Program-made: the position numbers and the translations under genes
The notes under the pieces: model-generated
Seen by the model: the letters and a program-made list of their open reading frames with translations, nothing else
Database searches by the model: none
Told to the model about the DNA's origin: nothing
Shown: piece by piece, positions 1 through 7,545 of the stretch
How positions within the stretch are numbered: position 1 is the first letter of the stretch
Layout of the letters: each line of letters starts with the position of its first letter
Assembly: GCA_002501085.1 (NCBI GenBank)
Contig: DLRL01000092.1
Location: 4,948-23,280, forward strand
Length of the DNA: 18,333 bases
Direction of reading: 5' to 3'
Source of the DNA: Gemmatimonadales bacterium UBA7889
Lineage (GTDB): Bacteria; Gemmatimonadota; Gemmatimonadetes; Longimicrobiales; Gaopeijiaceae

Positions 1-28
1 AGTCAACACTCGCGGCTGAGTGGTGCAT
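1..28 (-). CDS. Possible 5' end of a further minus-strand gene (partial)
   Basis: Twenty nucleotides past the PIG-L stop there is an ATG (28-26) preceded by a purine-rich AGGGGG (36-31). The frame stays open to the window edge and reads MHHSAASVD. Spacing from the G-run to the ATG is short (2 nt, or 5 nt if only AGG is counted). Only nine codons are visible, so no family can be assigned. A same-strand gene directly behind the deacetylase would fit operon packing, but this could equally be chance. Confidence 0.25.
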
Positions 29-47
29 CGCCCCCTACATATGAGTG

Positions 48-2717
48 CTAGTTCCTCGAAGTGAATTCCCTCCAGTTTGCTGGATCGAGTGAGATGAGAT
101 TAGCGAAAAGCCGATAGGCACCAGGTACCCTACTTGCCCATTGTCGAAAAAATGCGAGTCCCGTGTAGATGAAGAGGCCCTCCCCGACAGTGGCCACCAG
201 CAGCGAGCCGTGCCTTGCCTCTTCTCCCGGATCGTTCATCTCCAAGAGCGGTACGTAGGCATTATCCCAACTAGCAGCGAAGTAGAGACCTCTCTCCTGA
301 ACCCATCCTTCGAAGTCGAACTGAGTGATTTGATTAGGTGTAGTAAGAGCTGGTGATAAGGGAGCCAATAGGGTGACTTCCGCAGTTTCATCTGATACGC
401 GAGGAGATCCTCTGCCGACTTGGATTGCTTGGGGCGCGAGGGAACCCAAGCTCCCTCGGTTGTACTGCACTAATACGGTGCCACCGGCTCTTGAAAAATC
501 CAAGATTTGGGCACTCGCAGCACGAAGATCTGGGCGGACTTCGTACGCCCGCACCCCTAACACGAGAACATCAAATGAACTAAAAGACCCACTCCGAACC
601 GTGTTTTCATCCAGAACATCAACCTCAACTCCGAGCTGACGAATTGCTTCCGGACCGTCATCTCCTGAACCCATAATATATCCAACCCTTAACCCTGGAG
701 TGACGGCTACAGGGAAGACCGTTATGACTACTTCGGCATCAGAATACAGAGGTGACCGAGGGACATGTTCATAGTCGATGAGCGTGAAACCTTCGCTATA
801 GGCGTTATCGTCATCGGTGTGCACAATAGCCTGGAAGGTATGGTCACCTAACGAGATTTCACCCTGAGGCTGCACAGTAAAGTTCAGTGTCCGCTCTGCC
901 CCTGAATCTCTCAAATCAAATGAGTGCTCTGCTGGTGTTACCATCCACCCCGGAGGCGCGACAAGTCTCACTTCACCCTGGGCACCTTCGTCTTCCTGAG
1001 AGCGCACGATGACCGAAATAGCCTGGGATTGTGTCTGACCCTGAGGCCATGCAATCCCACCCGGTACGACAGCCACGGAAACTCCTGGCACTATCAGTAC
1101 TGGCTTCTCGAACTCACCGAATGACGGGTCCACGCCAACATAGCGCCAGGGAACAGCAGTCTCGACACGACCACCCATAGATTCCCCTTGGAGTGTCTGC
1201 GAGAACACCACCCTCCCCTGCACCAGTGCAGGATCCCGGGGCATTCCCCAGAGATCAGGCTCATCCGGCCATCGGTAGCGGGCGCCATCGCGATCTTCCC
1301 TCAAGAAGTAGAGCCGTGAAACATCGGAACCATCTGGCACTATCAAGTCAAAGGTCCAGGTCGCAAGCGTGCCCGCCATCACCTCTCCATTTGCAGATAA
1401 CCCGGAAACGGACATCTCACGAGCTTCCCAAGCTTCAGGGATCTCTAGGTCTACCCTTGGATTCGCTAGGTGAACATCACCGCCATTCCAAAGGTGCGCT
1501 TGGACTTGGACAGCCTGACCCGGGACAAGAAGATCATCCGCCACTCTAACGTCGAAAGTGACAGCTGACGCGGCCATCAACGCTTGTGTCGCCAGGATTT
1601 TCTTCTTCCCGAGTTCAATTATGAACCCTTGGTCGGCTCCCGTACCGGCCACCTCTCCCGCTACCACCAGATGTTGAAGCGCCTCTGCCAGATCTGGGAC
1701 GATTTCAGAGGGGTTTAGACCGAAAATGCCCCGGGCCCTCGCGACCGATGCCCGATAAGCCTCAAGGTGCGGGAGCACCCGAGCACTCGACTCGCTATCG
1801 AGTCGGGCTGCGATCCCTACCAAAGTGGTATCGATGCCTGAAAACACCCCATCGTTAAACCCAGCAATGTGAGTGTCGACGAGAGTTAAGCCCGTGTCCT
1901 GGGGGCCGAAGGGCTGGGGTGCACCCATGTCCTGTGAGCGATGCTGACTTCGGCTCTCCATTGAAAGCTGGAACAGAGAGCGTCCTAGCAGTGGATCATG
2001 GCTCCCGGTATCGATGACTGTGACATCTTCGGCAGTGTCTCTCTCGCCTCCGAAAAAACGTCTCCGAGATGTCTCATACAGTTTTCCTGGCCTCCAGGGC
2101 TGAACGCCGTGTGCAAACTGTTCCGTGAACCGGCTGCGATCTCCAGCAGCTTCAAAAACCTCCCGCGCTATGATACCAGCAGCCTGATGCTGGCCATGCC
2201 CGTCACGTGGTGTACCACTGAATTCTGACACAATCACATGTGGCCGAAATTTTCTTACAACCCATGTCACATCTTCGAGGAGATCTTCACGAGACCAGAG
2301 TGACAATGCTTCGTCAGCACTCTTGGAGAATCCATAGTCGAACGCTCGCGTGAAGAATTGCTGCCCACCATCCAAAGTGCGTGCGGCCTCTAATTCACCT
2401 GTACGGATGACGCCCAGGCCTTCCCAGAGCTCAGGACCAATCAGGTTTTGGCCACCGTCACCACGCGTCAGTGCGAGATAAGCGGTCTCAACGCCCCAAC
2501 CTCGAGCAAGGGCAGTGAGAAGACTAGTGTCCTCATCATCTGGGTGAGCACCGATGATGAGGACGCGCTTTACTCCATCCATCTGACGTAGTAAGAGACC
2601 CGTGGGCACAACCCCAGTCCCTTTCATTGACTGGGCATCAACACACGATGGAATAGCAATGAAGCCCAACACACTCAGCACTGTGAACTGCTGAAGCCAC
2701 ACTCTGAATAGCCTCAT
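48..2717 (-). CDS. Secreted multidomain PIG-L (LmbE-like) family deacetylase
   Basis: Predicted exported zinc-dependent N-deacetylase of the PIG-L/LmbE family, which removes acetyl groups from N-acetylglucosaminyl-type substrates; the substrate here is unknown. From the second of two adjacent ATGs (2717; AGGAA 5 nt upstream) the protein has 889 residues. It opens with a Sec signal (FTVLSVLGFIAIPSCVDA, then QS). The catalytic domain follows: AHPDDED at 57-63 and DGHGQHQ at 172-178 carry the metal-binding Asp and His residues. Two beta-sandwich stretches come next: a CARDB-like one at about 386-462 and an NPCBM-associated NEW3-like one at about 559-634. The C-terminal 215 residues (from GLRVGYIMG) look like a class-I-glutamine-amidotransferase/ThuA-type Rossmann domain. 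The reading frame extends upstream into the permease gene, but that part has no family similarity. The gene lies about 130 nt behind the importer operon, on the same strand. The family call is firm; the accessory-domain names are from pattern only. Confidence 0.88.
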   Translation of the reverse strand: MRLFRVWLQQFTVLSVLGFIAIPSCVDAQSMKGTGVVPTGLLLRQMDGVKRVLIIGAHPDDEDTSLLTALARGWGVETAYLALTRGDGGQNLIGPELWEGLGVIRTGELEAARTLDGGQQFFTRAFDYGFSKSADEALSLWSREDLLEDVTWVVRKFRPHVIVSEFSGTPRDGHGQHQAAGIIAREVFEAAGDRSRFTEQFAHGVQPWRPGKLYETSRRRFFGGERDTAEDVTVIDTGSHDPLLGRSLFQLSMESRSQHRSQDMGAPQPFGPQDTGLTLVDTHIAGFNDGVFSGIDTTLVGIAARLDSESSARVLPHLEAYRASVARARGIFGLNPSEIVPDLAEALQHLVVAGEVAGTGADQGFIIELGKKKILATQALMAASAVTFDVRVADDLLVPGQAVQVQAHLWNGGDVHLANPRVDLEIPEAWEAREMSVSGLSANGEVMAGTLATWTFDLIVPDGSDVSRLYFLREDRDGARYRWPDEPDLWGMPRDPALVQGRVVFSQTLQGESMGGRVETAVPWRYVGVDPSFGEFEKPVLIVPGVSVAVVPGGIAWPQGQTQSQAISVIVRSQEDEGAQGEVRLVAPPGWMVTPAEHSFDLRDSGAERTLNFTVQPQGEISLGDHTFQAIVHTDDDNAYSEGFTLIDYEHVPRSPLYSDAEVVITVFPVAVTPGLRVGYIMGSGDDGPEAIRQLGVEVDVLDENTVRSGSFSSFDVLVLGVRAYEVRPDLRAASAQILDFSRAGGTVLVQYNRGSLGSLAPQAIQVGRGSPRVSDETAEVTLLAPLSPALTTPNQITQFDFEGWVQERGLYFAASWDNAYVPLLEMNDPGEEARHGSLLVATVGEGLFIYTGLAFFRQWASRVPGAYRLFANLISLDPANWREFTSRN

Positions 2718-2722
2718 CATGG

Positions 2723-2727
2723 TTCCT
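2723..2727 (-). promoter_or_regulatory. Shine-Dalgarno AGGAA for the PIG-L gene
   Basis: AGGAA on the minus strand lies 5 nt before the ATG at 2717 and 2 nt before the ATG at 2720. The spacing favours the second ATG. Both give the same signal peptide. Confidence 0.5.
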
Positions 2728-2847
2728 ATCGGAAGGCGCAGGTATCGAGACCAAAGACTCGTAAAGATAAATGCTGGAGTCTTGCAGCCGATACCCGTAC
2801 ACCCAGAACAGTACCGATCGCAGCACAGTTCACCCGCGTCATTCCCA

Positions 2848-3777
2848 TTAACTGTCCTTTGGCCATGGTAAAGCAAGAGATGCTGGAGCCCGTGACTTCC
2901 CTACCCAACCTGCTAACGCTAATAAAGTGAGGAGGTAGGGAAATGCTAGGAACAATTGATAAGGGATAGCTAGCCCGAGTGTTTGGGCTTGAAATTGAAG
3001 CGCTGATGCCGCCCCAAAGAAAAGTGCGGCGAGAAGAACAAGGAGTGGATTCCACCGACCTAGCACGACCACCGCAATCGCGATAAACCCGCGTCCAGCA
3101 CTCATGTTCTCAGCAAAAGTACCAGCGTGTGCAAGAGCAAGGTGTGCGCCGGCTATACCGGCAAGTGTACCACCAAAAACCGTTGCCCAGAAACGACTCT
3201 GCTTCACCCGCACGCCAGCGGCTGCGGCTGCATCCGGCTCCTCTCCGACAGCTCGTAATTCCAAGCCCCACTCTGTGTGGTACACGAAATACCAGAGCAC
3301 TGGTGCCAATACGTAAGCGAAGTACGTAGTTGGTGCCTGATTGAAAAGGGCCGACCCAATGATTGGAATGTCCGAAAGCAATGGGATTGGAACCGCAGGA
3401 AGGGTAGGCAGGGTTAGTGCCGTTCCTGTGGTGCCGAAGCGAGCCTGGTATATCGCACCCGTAAACCCTAGACCGCCGAGAGTTATAGCAGTCCCGGTGA
3501 TGATCTGATCGGTCCCTAGGCCAACGGTAAACCCAGCAAAAATCATCGCTACTAATGCGCCTCCGAGCGCACCAACCAAAATACCCCCACCAGCGCCACC
3601 AATGGTGAGAGCTCCAAGCGCACCTCCGAGCGCACCCGCGATCAGTGAGCCCTCAAGGCCGATGTTGATGACCCCGCTACGCTCGGTAATCGTCTCTCCC
3701 ATCGCAGCTAGTGCGAGTGGAATACCCAGTCGTACTGATGCTTCAAGAAATGCAACAACGGTGATCACTTCAGGCAC
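2848..3777 (-). CDS. nupQ: Nucleoside-type ABC transporter permease (BmpC/NupQ-like)
   Basis: Second inner-membrane permease of a BMP-family nucleoside importer. The protein of 309 residues is almost wholly hydrophobic with multiple membrane segments, and carries the family signature SGVINIGLEG at 34-43, near the loop that contacts the ATPase. The start is chosen as GTG 3777 because a perfect AGGAGG lies 7 nt before it; the longer frame would need a TTG at 3813 with no such site. With this start it overlaps the end of the upstream permease by 8 nt, suggesting translational coupling. A glycine/alanine repeat (GALGGAL twice, 21 residues apart) sits in the second to third membrane segments. The last residues are polar (PKDS) and end in the cytoplasm or periplasm depending on topology. 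The gene symbol is by family likeness to Bacillus NupQ; the ligand has not been shown. Confidence 0.88.
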   Translation of the reverse strand: MPEVITVVAFLEASVRLGIPLALAAMGETITERSGVINIGLEGSLIAGALGGALGALTIGGAGGGILVGALGGALVAMIFAGFTVGLGTDQIITGTAITLGGLGFTGAIYQARFGTTGTALTLPTLPAVPIPLLSDIPIIGSALFNQAPTTYFAYVLAPVLWYFVYHTEWGLELRAVGEEPDAAAAAGVRVKQSRFWATVFGGTLAGIAGAHLALAHAGTFAENMSAGRGFIAIAVVVLGRWNPLLVLLAALFFGAASALQFQAQTLGLAIPYQLFLAFPYLLTLLALAGWVGKSRAPASLALPWPKDS

Positions 3778-4792
3778 CGAGTCGCCTCCTGATTTGGTCT
3801 CCGGCCAAAACAAACAGGATCACAAGCGCCTCGACTGCACTCACCCATGCTGCAGGTACACCGGCTTCTCGTTGCATCGCACCAGCTCCTGCTTCCAGGC
3901 CTCCAAAAAGCAGGCCAGTAAAAACCACCCAACCAGGATGCAGCCCAGCCAATAGGGCCACGGCAATCGCTGTATAGCCCCAACCAGGTGAGAGTCCTTC
4001 GTAGAGCGCGAATGTCACGCCGGTGATCTCAATACCACCGGCCAGGCCGGCAATCGCACCAGAACTAAGGAAAACGACCAGCAGAACCCGCTTGCTTTTG
4101 ATCATCCCTGATACACGTGCCGCGTCAAGAGACGTCCCAACCGAACGTACCTGGAAGCCAAAGTGAGTCCAGTGTAATCCAGCCCAAAGTACTACACCCA
4201 CAAGCAGTGCAATCAGAAAACCTGCATGTAGTCGTGTTCCTTCTACCAGGATAGATAGCCTTGCAGCATCACTGATCAGATCAGTTTGAGGGAAGACGCC
4301 ACGGTTTTCTTGAAGTGGACCATGGACCACGAACGCTGCCAGATAAATTCCCACGAAGTTCATTAGAATCGTCGGAATCACCTCTCCGATACCTAACCTT
4401 ACCTTCATGAACGCGGGTATAGCTGCCCATGCAGCCCCTGCGAGCAAGGCAGCAGCGAGTGAGGCCGGGGCAAGAAACCACCCAGGCGCATTGCCCCAGC
4501 TTAGGCCCACCCAGGCGGCCGCGATTGCGCCAGCATAGAGCTGACCCTCCGCTCCGATATTCCATACCCCAGCCCGAAACGCCAATGCGACCGCAAGGCC
4601 TGTGACTATCAATGGGACTGCACGGACCATTGTGACCGAAAGTATCGCTGTTCCACTACCGAAAGACCCCTGAAACATCGCTGCACCAGCGACTAAGGGG
4701 TCATACCCTCCAAGCCACAGAGATCCTGCGGCTATGATACCGGTAGCGACCAAAGACAAACCGGCGACAGCCAGCTGGTCAAAGCGCCTCAT
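3770..4792 (-). CDS. nupP: Nucleoside-type ABC transporter permease (BmpB/NupP-like)
   Basis: First membrane permease of the importer, 340 residues, about ten hydrophobic segments. The conserved motif FRAGVWNIGAEGQ at 72-84 is the counterpart of SGVINIGLEG in the partner permease and marks this family of branched-chain-amino-acid/nucleoside-type channels. The ATG start lies one nucleotide after the TGA of the ATPase gene (TGA-A-ATG), so it is probably translated by ribosomes finishing that gene. The cytoplasmic C-terminus ends RRRLGA. Pairs with the next permease to make a heterodimeric channel. The assignment to the nucleoside branch rests on gene order and the BMP lipoprotein two genes upstream. 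Confidence 0.88.
   Translation of the reverse strand: MRRFDQLAVAGLSLVATGIIAAGSLWLGGYDPLVAGAAMFQGSFGSGTAILSVTMVRAVPLIVTGLAVALAFRAGVWNIGAEGQLYAGAIAAAWVGLSWGNAPGWFLAPASLAAALLAGAAWAAIPAFMKVRLGIGEVIPTILMNFVGIYLAAFVVHGPLQENRGVFPQTDLISDAARLSILVEGTRLHAGFLIALLVGVVLWAGLHWTHFGFQVRSVGTSLDAARVSGMIKSKRVLLVVFLSSGAIAGLAGGIEITGVTFALYEGLSPGWGYTAIAVALLAGLHPGWVVFTGLLFGGLEAGAGAMQREAGVPAAWVSAVEALVILFVLAGDQIRRRLGA
3785..3790 (-). promoter_or_regulatory. Perfect Shine-Dalgarno AGGAGG deciding a GTG start
   Basis: AGGAGG on the minus strand, 7 nt before GTG 3777, inside the last codons of the upstream permease. It decides the start of the second permease gene. Confidence 0.75.
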
Positions 4793-4793
4793 T

Positions 4794-6329
4794 TCAGTGA
4801 ACCTCGAGCCTGCTACCCAACATCATAGCACCGACAGCTTCCCGAGAATCATGAGCAGACGGTACAGGAGTCAGCTTGCCACGCAGAATCACGAAGACGC
4901 GGTCTGCTACCTCCAGTATTTCGTCTAGGTCCGTCGAGATCAGCACGACACCAGCAGCTGTATCATGAGCCAATCTTTTCAGCTCCCCGCGGACGAATGC
5001 TGTCGCCGTAAAATCCAGTCCCCGGGTGGGATTTTCTGCAATTAAGAGTGCGGGCAGCCGGGAAAGCTCTCGACCTACCACCAATCTTTGCTGGTTTCCA
5101 CCAGAAAGTTCACGCGCAAGAGCTCGCCCACCTGAGGACCTTACCTTGAATCGGGATCGGATCTCGGCGGCGTGTAACTCGATTAGACTCCAACGAAGCA
5201 GAGGACCCAAGCGAAACCTTGGGTCACGGTGCAATGCTAGAGCCACATTTTCCGTGAGATCAAAATCTGCTGCCAATCCCTCCCGGTTACGATCCTGTGG
5301 GATAAAACCAACGCGCTCGGGAATCTGTAATTTGCCTGAGGCCACCTCCTGACGGCCAGACAAGACAAGCGCTAACTCATGCTGCCCATTACCCTCTACA
5401 CCGGCCACCCCAATCACTTCGCCACTCATTACCTCTAGTCCCACATCCTGCAGAGCTAGTCCTCCCTGCGGGCCGTACACATCTACACCCTTCAATTCTG
5501 CTACCGAACGATTACCCGGTTCTCTATTTTGAGCCGAGTGATCTGAGCCCTGACCGAGCACTGATAAAACATCAGGGGTCGTAGGCACATCTCCGTCGCT
5601 GCTAGAGGACCCAACCATGGCATCGGCCAAGATTGCTGTATCTATATCAGCCCCGACAGCGGTCATCACCGTGCGTCCCCGTCTTAGCACTGTGACACGA
5701 TCCGCGATTGACAATATTTCATCTAATTTGTGCGCGACGAGGACAACTGCACGCCCCTCCTCAGCCAAAGTGCGGAGAAGCTGGAACAACTGATCGATTT
5801 CCGCAGGCGCTAGCACCGCAGTCGGCTCATCAAGTACAAGCAATTGAGGGTCACGTAGCAGAGCCTTCAGGATTTCAATCCGCTGTCGATCCCCCACTCC
5901 CAATTCCTCGATCGAGGCTTCGAAGGGTACGGTAAGCCCTGTAAGTTTGCTGAGCTCACTAGCTTCTTTACGTATCTCCTTCAGGTGTAATCTCCACCTA
6001 TGCCCCCTGTGCCGCCGACCGAGTGCAAGATTCTCGAGCACAGAAAGGCCTGGCACCAAAGTAAAGTGTTGGTGCACCAGGCCAATCCCCATTTTCCAAG
6101 CGGCCCTTGCACTCTGTAATCTGACCTGGGACCCGCCCACTTCTAGGGAACCAGCATCCGGATGGATGATACCCCCCAAGATATTTAGGAGCGTGGTCTT
6201 GCCGGCACCATTCTCCCCTAAGATCCCGTGGATTTCACCTGAATGAATTTCAAGATTTGCGCTGTCGAGTGCCTTCACCTGTCCAAAATGACGGATGATG
6301 CCATTAAGGTGCGCAAAAACATCGGTCAT
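4794..6329 (-). CDS. nupO: Nucleoside-type ABC transporter ATP-binding protein with two ATPase domains (NupO-like)
   Basis: Cytoplasmic ATPase that powers the importer; 511 residues holding two fused nucleotide-binding domains. Domain 1: Walker A GENGAGKTT at 38-46, signature LGVGDRQ at 143-149, Walker B LLVLDEPT at 163-170. Domain 2: a degenerate Walker A, GVEGNGQ at 310-316, with no Lys-Ser/Thr; an intact LSGGNQQ at 408-414; and LLIAENP at 428-434, where Asn follows the catalytic Glu. This asymmetry is usual for the double-ATPase proteins of sugar and nucleoside importers, so domain 2 probably binds ATP differently and only one site may be fully active. The linker at about 240-275 is Ser/Asp-rich. 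Its ATG overlaps the stop of the binding-protein gene by four nucleotides (ATGA). Confident. Confidence 0.92.
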   Translation of the reverse strand: MTDVFAHLNGIIRHFGQVKALDSANLEIHSGEIHGILGENGAGKTTLLNILGGIIHPDAGSLEVGGSQVRLQSARAAWKMGIGLVHQHFTLVPGLSVLENLALGRRHRGHRWRLHLKEIRKEASELSKLTGLTVPFEASIEELGVGDRQRIEILKALLRDPQLLVLDEPTAVLAPAEIDQLFQLLRTLAEEGRAVVLVAHKLDEILSIADRVTVLRRGRTVMTAVGADIDTAILADAMVGSSSSDGDVPTTPDVLSVLGQGSDHSAQNREPGNRSVAELKGVDVYGPQGGLALQDVGLEVMSGEVIGVAGVEGNGQHELALVLSGRQEVASGKLQIPERVGFIPQDRNREGLAADFDLTENVALALHRDPRFRLGPLLRWSLIELHAAEIRSRFKVRSSGGRALARELSGGNQQRLVVGRELSRLPALLIAENPTRGLDFTATAFVRGELKRLAHDTAAGVVLISTDLDEILEVADRVFVILRGKLTPVPSAHDSREAVGAMMLGSRLEVH

Positions 6330-7366
6330 GACTCGCCGATCTCACCCTCTATGAATGAGATCTTCGGAACTTCAAATGTCCCGCTGCGAATACGCTCTCG
6401 TACCTCTTGCATTGTCGCAATGAAGTCAGCTGGGAAGATATCGGCTATAGCTGGGTTCACGACGAAATCGATAACCTCAGTGTTAGCTCCAGCATAGATC
6501 GGTCGGCCACCTAGTTCACCGGACTCCCAAGAAAGTGCTATCTCCAGAAATGCCTGTGGGATGCGGATAACCGCGCTACCCAAGATCACTTCTGGTGCAA
6601 TCTGGTTTTGGTCACGGTTCATCCCAAGCGCCCATGCCCTCCCTCCTGATTCGACCATCTCCCGGACAGCTTGAAAAACTCCAAAAGAGGCTGCATCGAC
6701 ATTGTGGATGATAACATCAGCTCCATTACGTAGCTGAGCGATCGCGGCCTCTTTTGCAGCAGCCACATCGTCCCAATTGCCAATAAAAGCTTCAAGAACT
6801 CTTATATCCGGATTAATACTTTCGGCACCGGCCACGAAGGCTCTGAAGGTTCCTTGGACAGGTGGAATCTCAACGCCGCCGACCATACCTAAGATGCCAG
6901 ACTCACTTACCTGAGCGGCAGCCATGCCCGCAAGGTAACTGCCCTCCTCTAACTCAAAGATCAGTGGGATGACGTTTCCGGAGTACCTGCCTCCTCCACT
7001 TACAATGAACGTAGTGCCGGGAAATTGCTGACCTGCACGTATTGCAGCGTCTTGGTACTCAAACCCGTGTGCAAAAATTAAATCGTACCCTGATGAAGCA
7101 TATGATAGGAATGCCTCATCAAACTCCGCCGGAGTCCGGGTTTGTTGGTGGCTAACCTCGGCCCCGAGAGAATCACGAAGAAGGAGTAATCCTTCATAAG
7201 CACCAGCATACCAACCAGCATCGCTAACCGGACCTGCAGTGAGTAGCGCTGCACGCAGTGGAACCTCCTCGAGTCCCATCGCTCGCCTATCGGAGTTCTC
7301 CGGAGCAGTACAAGCCGATACAGCTGCATTTGTTATGAGTAAGGCAGTTAGGATTAATCGGTGCAT
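6326..7366 (-). CDS. BMP-family substrate-binding lipoprotein of a nucleoside-type ABC importer
   Basis: Periplasmic-face binding lipoprotein (PnrA/NupN/TmpC-like basic membrane protein family) that hands ligand to the ABC channel. ATG 7366 is preferred: a GGGA lies 7 nt upstream of it, but only 1 nt before the alternative ATG at 7372. The signal peptide ends in a lipobox, VSAC, with the lipidated Cys at residue 19 of 346. The mature protein has the BMP pattern: AALLTAGPVSDAGWY near the N-terminus, the hinge-region GYDLIFAHGFEYQDA, then ELEEGSYLAGMAAA, GMVGGVEIPPV, and GADVIIHNVDAASFG. The family binds purine or pyrimidine nucleosides, though some members bind other ligands. First gene of the importer operon, directly behind the divergent promoter region. 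Confidence 0.9.
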   Translation of the reverse strand: MHRLILTALLITNAAVSACTAPENSDRRAMGLEEVPLRAALLTAGPVSDAGWYAGAYEGLLLLRDSLGAEVSHQQTRTPAEFDEAFLSYASSGYDLIFAHGFEYQDAAIRAGQQFPGTTFIVSGGGRYSGNVIPLIFELEEGSYLAGMAAAQVSESGILGMVGGVEIPPVQGTFRAFVAGAESINPDIRVLEAFIGNWDDVAAAKEAAIAQLRNGADVIIHNVDAASFGVFQAVREMVESGGRAWALGMNRDQNQIAPEVILGSAVIRIPQAFLEIALSWESGELGGRPIYAGANTEVIDFVVNPAIADIFPADFIATMQEVRERIRSGTFEVPKISFIEGEIGES

Positions 7367-7373
7367 AAGCATG

Positions 7374-7377
7374 TCCC
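7374..7377 (-). promoter_or_regulatory. Shine-Dalgarno GGGA for the BMP lipoprotein gene
   Basis: GGGA on the minus strand, 7 nt before ATG 7366 and 1 nt before ATG 7372. Spacing favours the shorter start. Confidence 0.4.
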
Positions 7378-7405
7378 ACTAAAAGAGCGAGCGTGGAGAT
7401 GCCCT

Positions 7406-7435
7406 AGTGTAAACCTTTGACTGTTGGGAGTTCAA
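7406..7435 (-). promoter_or_regulatory. Candidate sigma-70 promoter for the importer operon
   Basis: On the minus strand TTGAAC (7435-7430), 18 bp spacer, TACACT (7411-7406). Each box matches the consensus at four of six positions. It would start transcription about 30 nt before the lipoprotein ATG. An inverted repeat CTTTGA-N11-TCAAAG (7415-7437) overlaps the -35 box and most of the spacer. Confidence 0.4.
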
Positions 7436-7479
7436 AGTGCCCGGTATGTTTTGCGCCCGAGATCTGGATTCCGTTAGAC

Positions 7480-7494
7480 AATCAGACGCTGATT
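7480..7494. repeat. Inverted repeat AATCAG-ACG-CTGATT, candidate operator
   Basis: A perfect 6-bp inverted repeat with a 3-nt centre, in the divergent region between the importer and the Na+-symporter genes, 19 nt before a TAGAAT box facing the symporter. Size and symmetry fit a dimeric repressor or activator site. No known regulator motif is recognised. Confidence 0.35.
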
Positions 7495-7512
7495 TGGTCA
7501 CGACTATCGGAA

Positions 7513-7518
7513 TAGAAT
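7513..7518 (+). promoter_or_regulatory. Candidate -10 box TAGAAT for the NSS transporter gene
   Basis: Five of six matches to TATAAT, ending 15 nt before the GGAG of the symporter gene. No convincing -35 box lies 16-18 bp upstream, so it is weak or activator-dependent if real. Confidence 0.3.
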
Positions 7519-7545
7519 GGTTCTAGAAAAAAGGGAGTGGAGCCC

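Noticed and set aside
1193..1549. 118-residue plus-strand frame opposite the PIG-L gene
   Set aside because: Pro/His/Ser-rich translation typical of the reverse strand of a real gene; no ribosome site or motif.
2718..2876. N-terminal extension of the PIG-L frame by 53 residues into the permease gene
   Set aside because: The extension is Cys-rich with no family likeness, overlaps the conserved end of the permease gene, and the signal peptide starts only at the paired ATGs 2720/2717 behind AGGAA.
3778..3813. Longer start (TTG 3813) for the second permease
   Set aside because: It would overlap the upstream gene by 44 nt and has no ribosome site; a perfect AGGAGG points to GTG 3777.
310..4792. 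Second Walker A in the ATPase being a pseudogene-like lesion of the importer operon
   Set aside because: The GNGQ form in the second ATPase domain is normal for double-ATPase sugar/nucleoside importers, and all four importer genes are intact.
7373..7545. Purine riboswitch in front of the nucleoside importer
   Set aside because: I looked for the three-way-junction aptamer pattern and found none; the predicted leader of about 30 nt is far too short.
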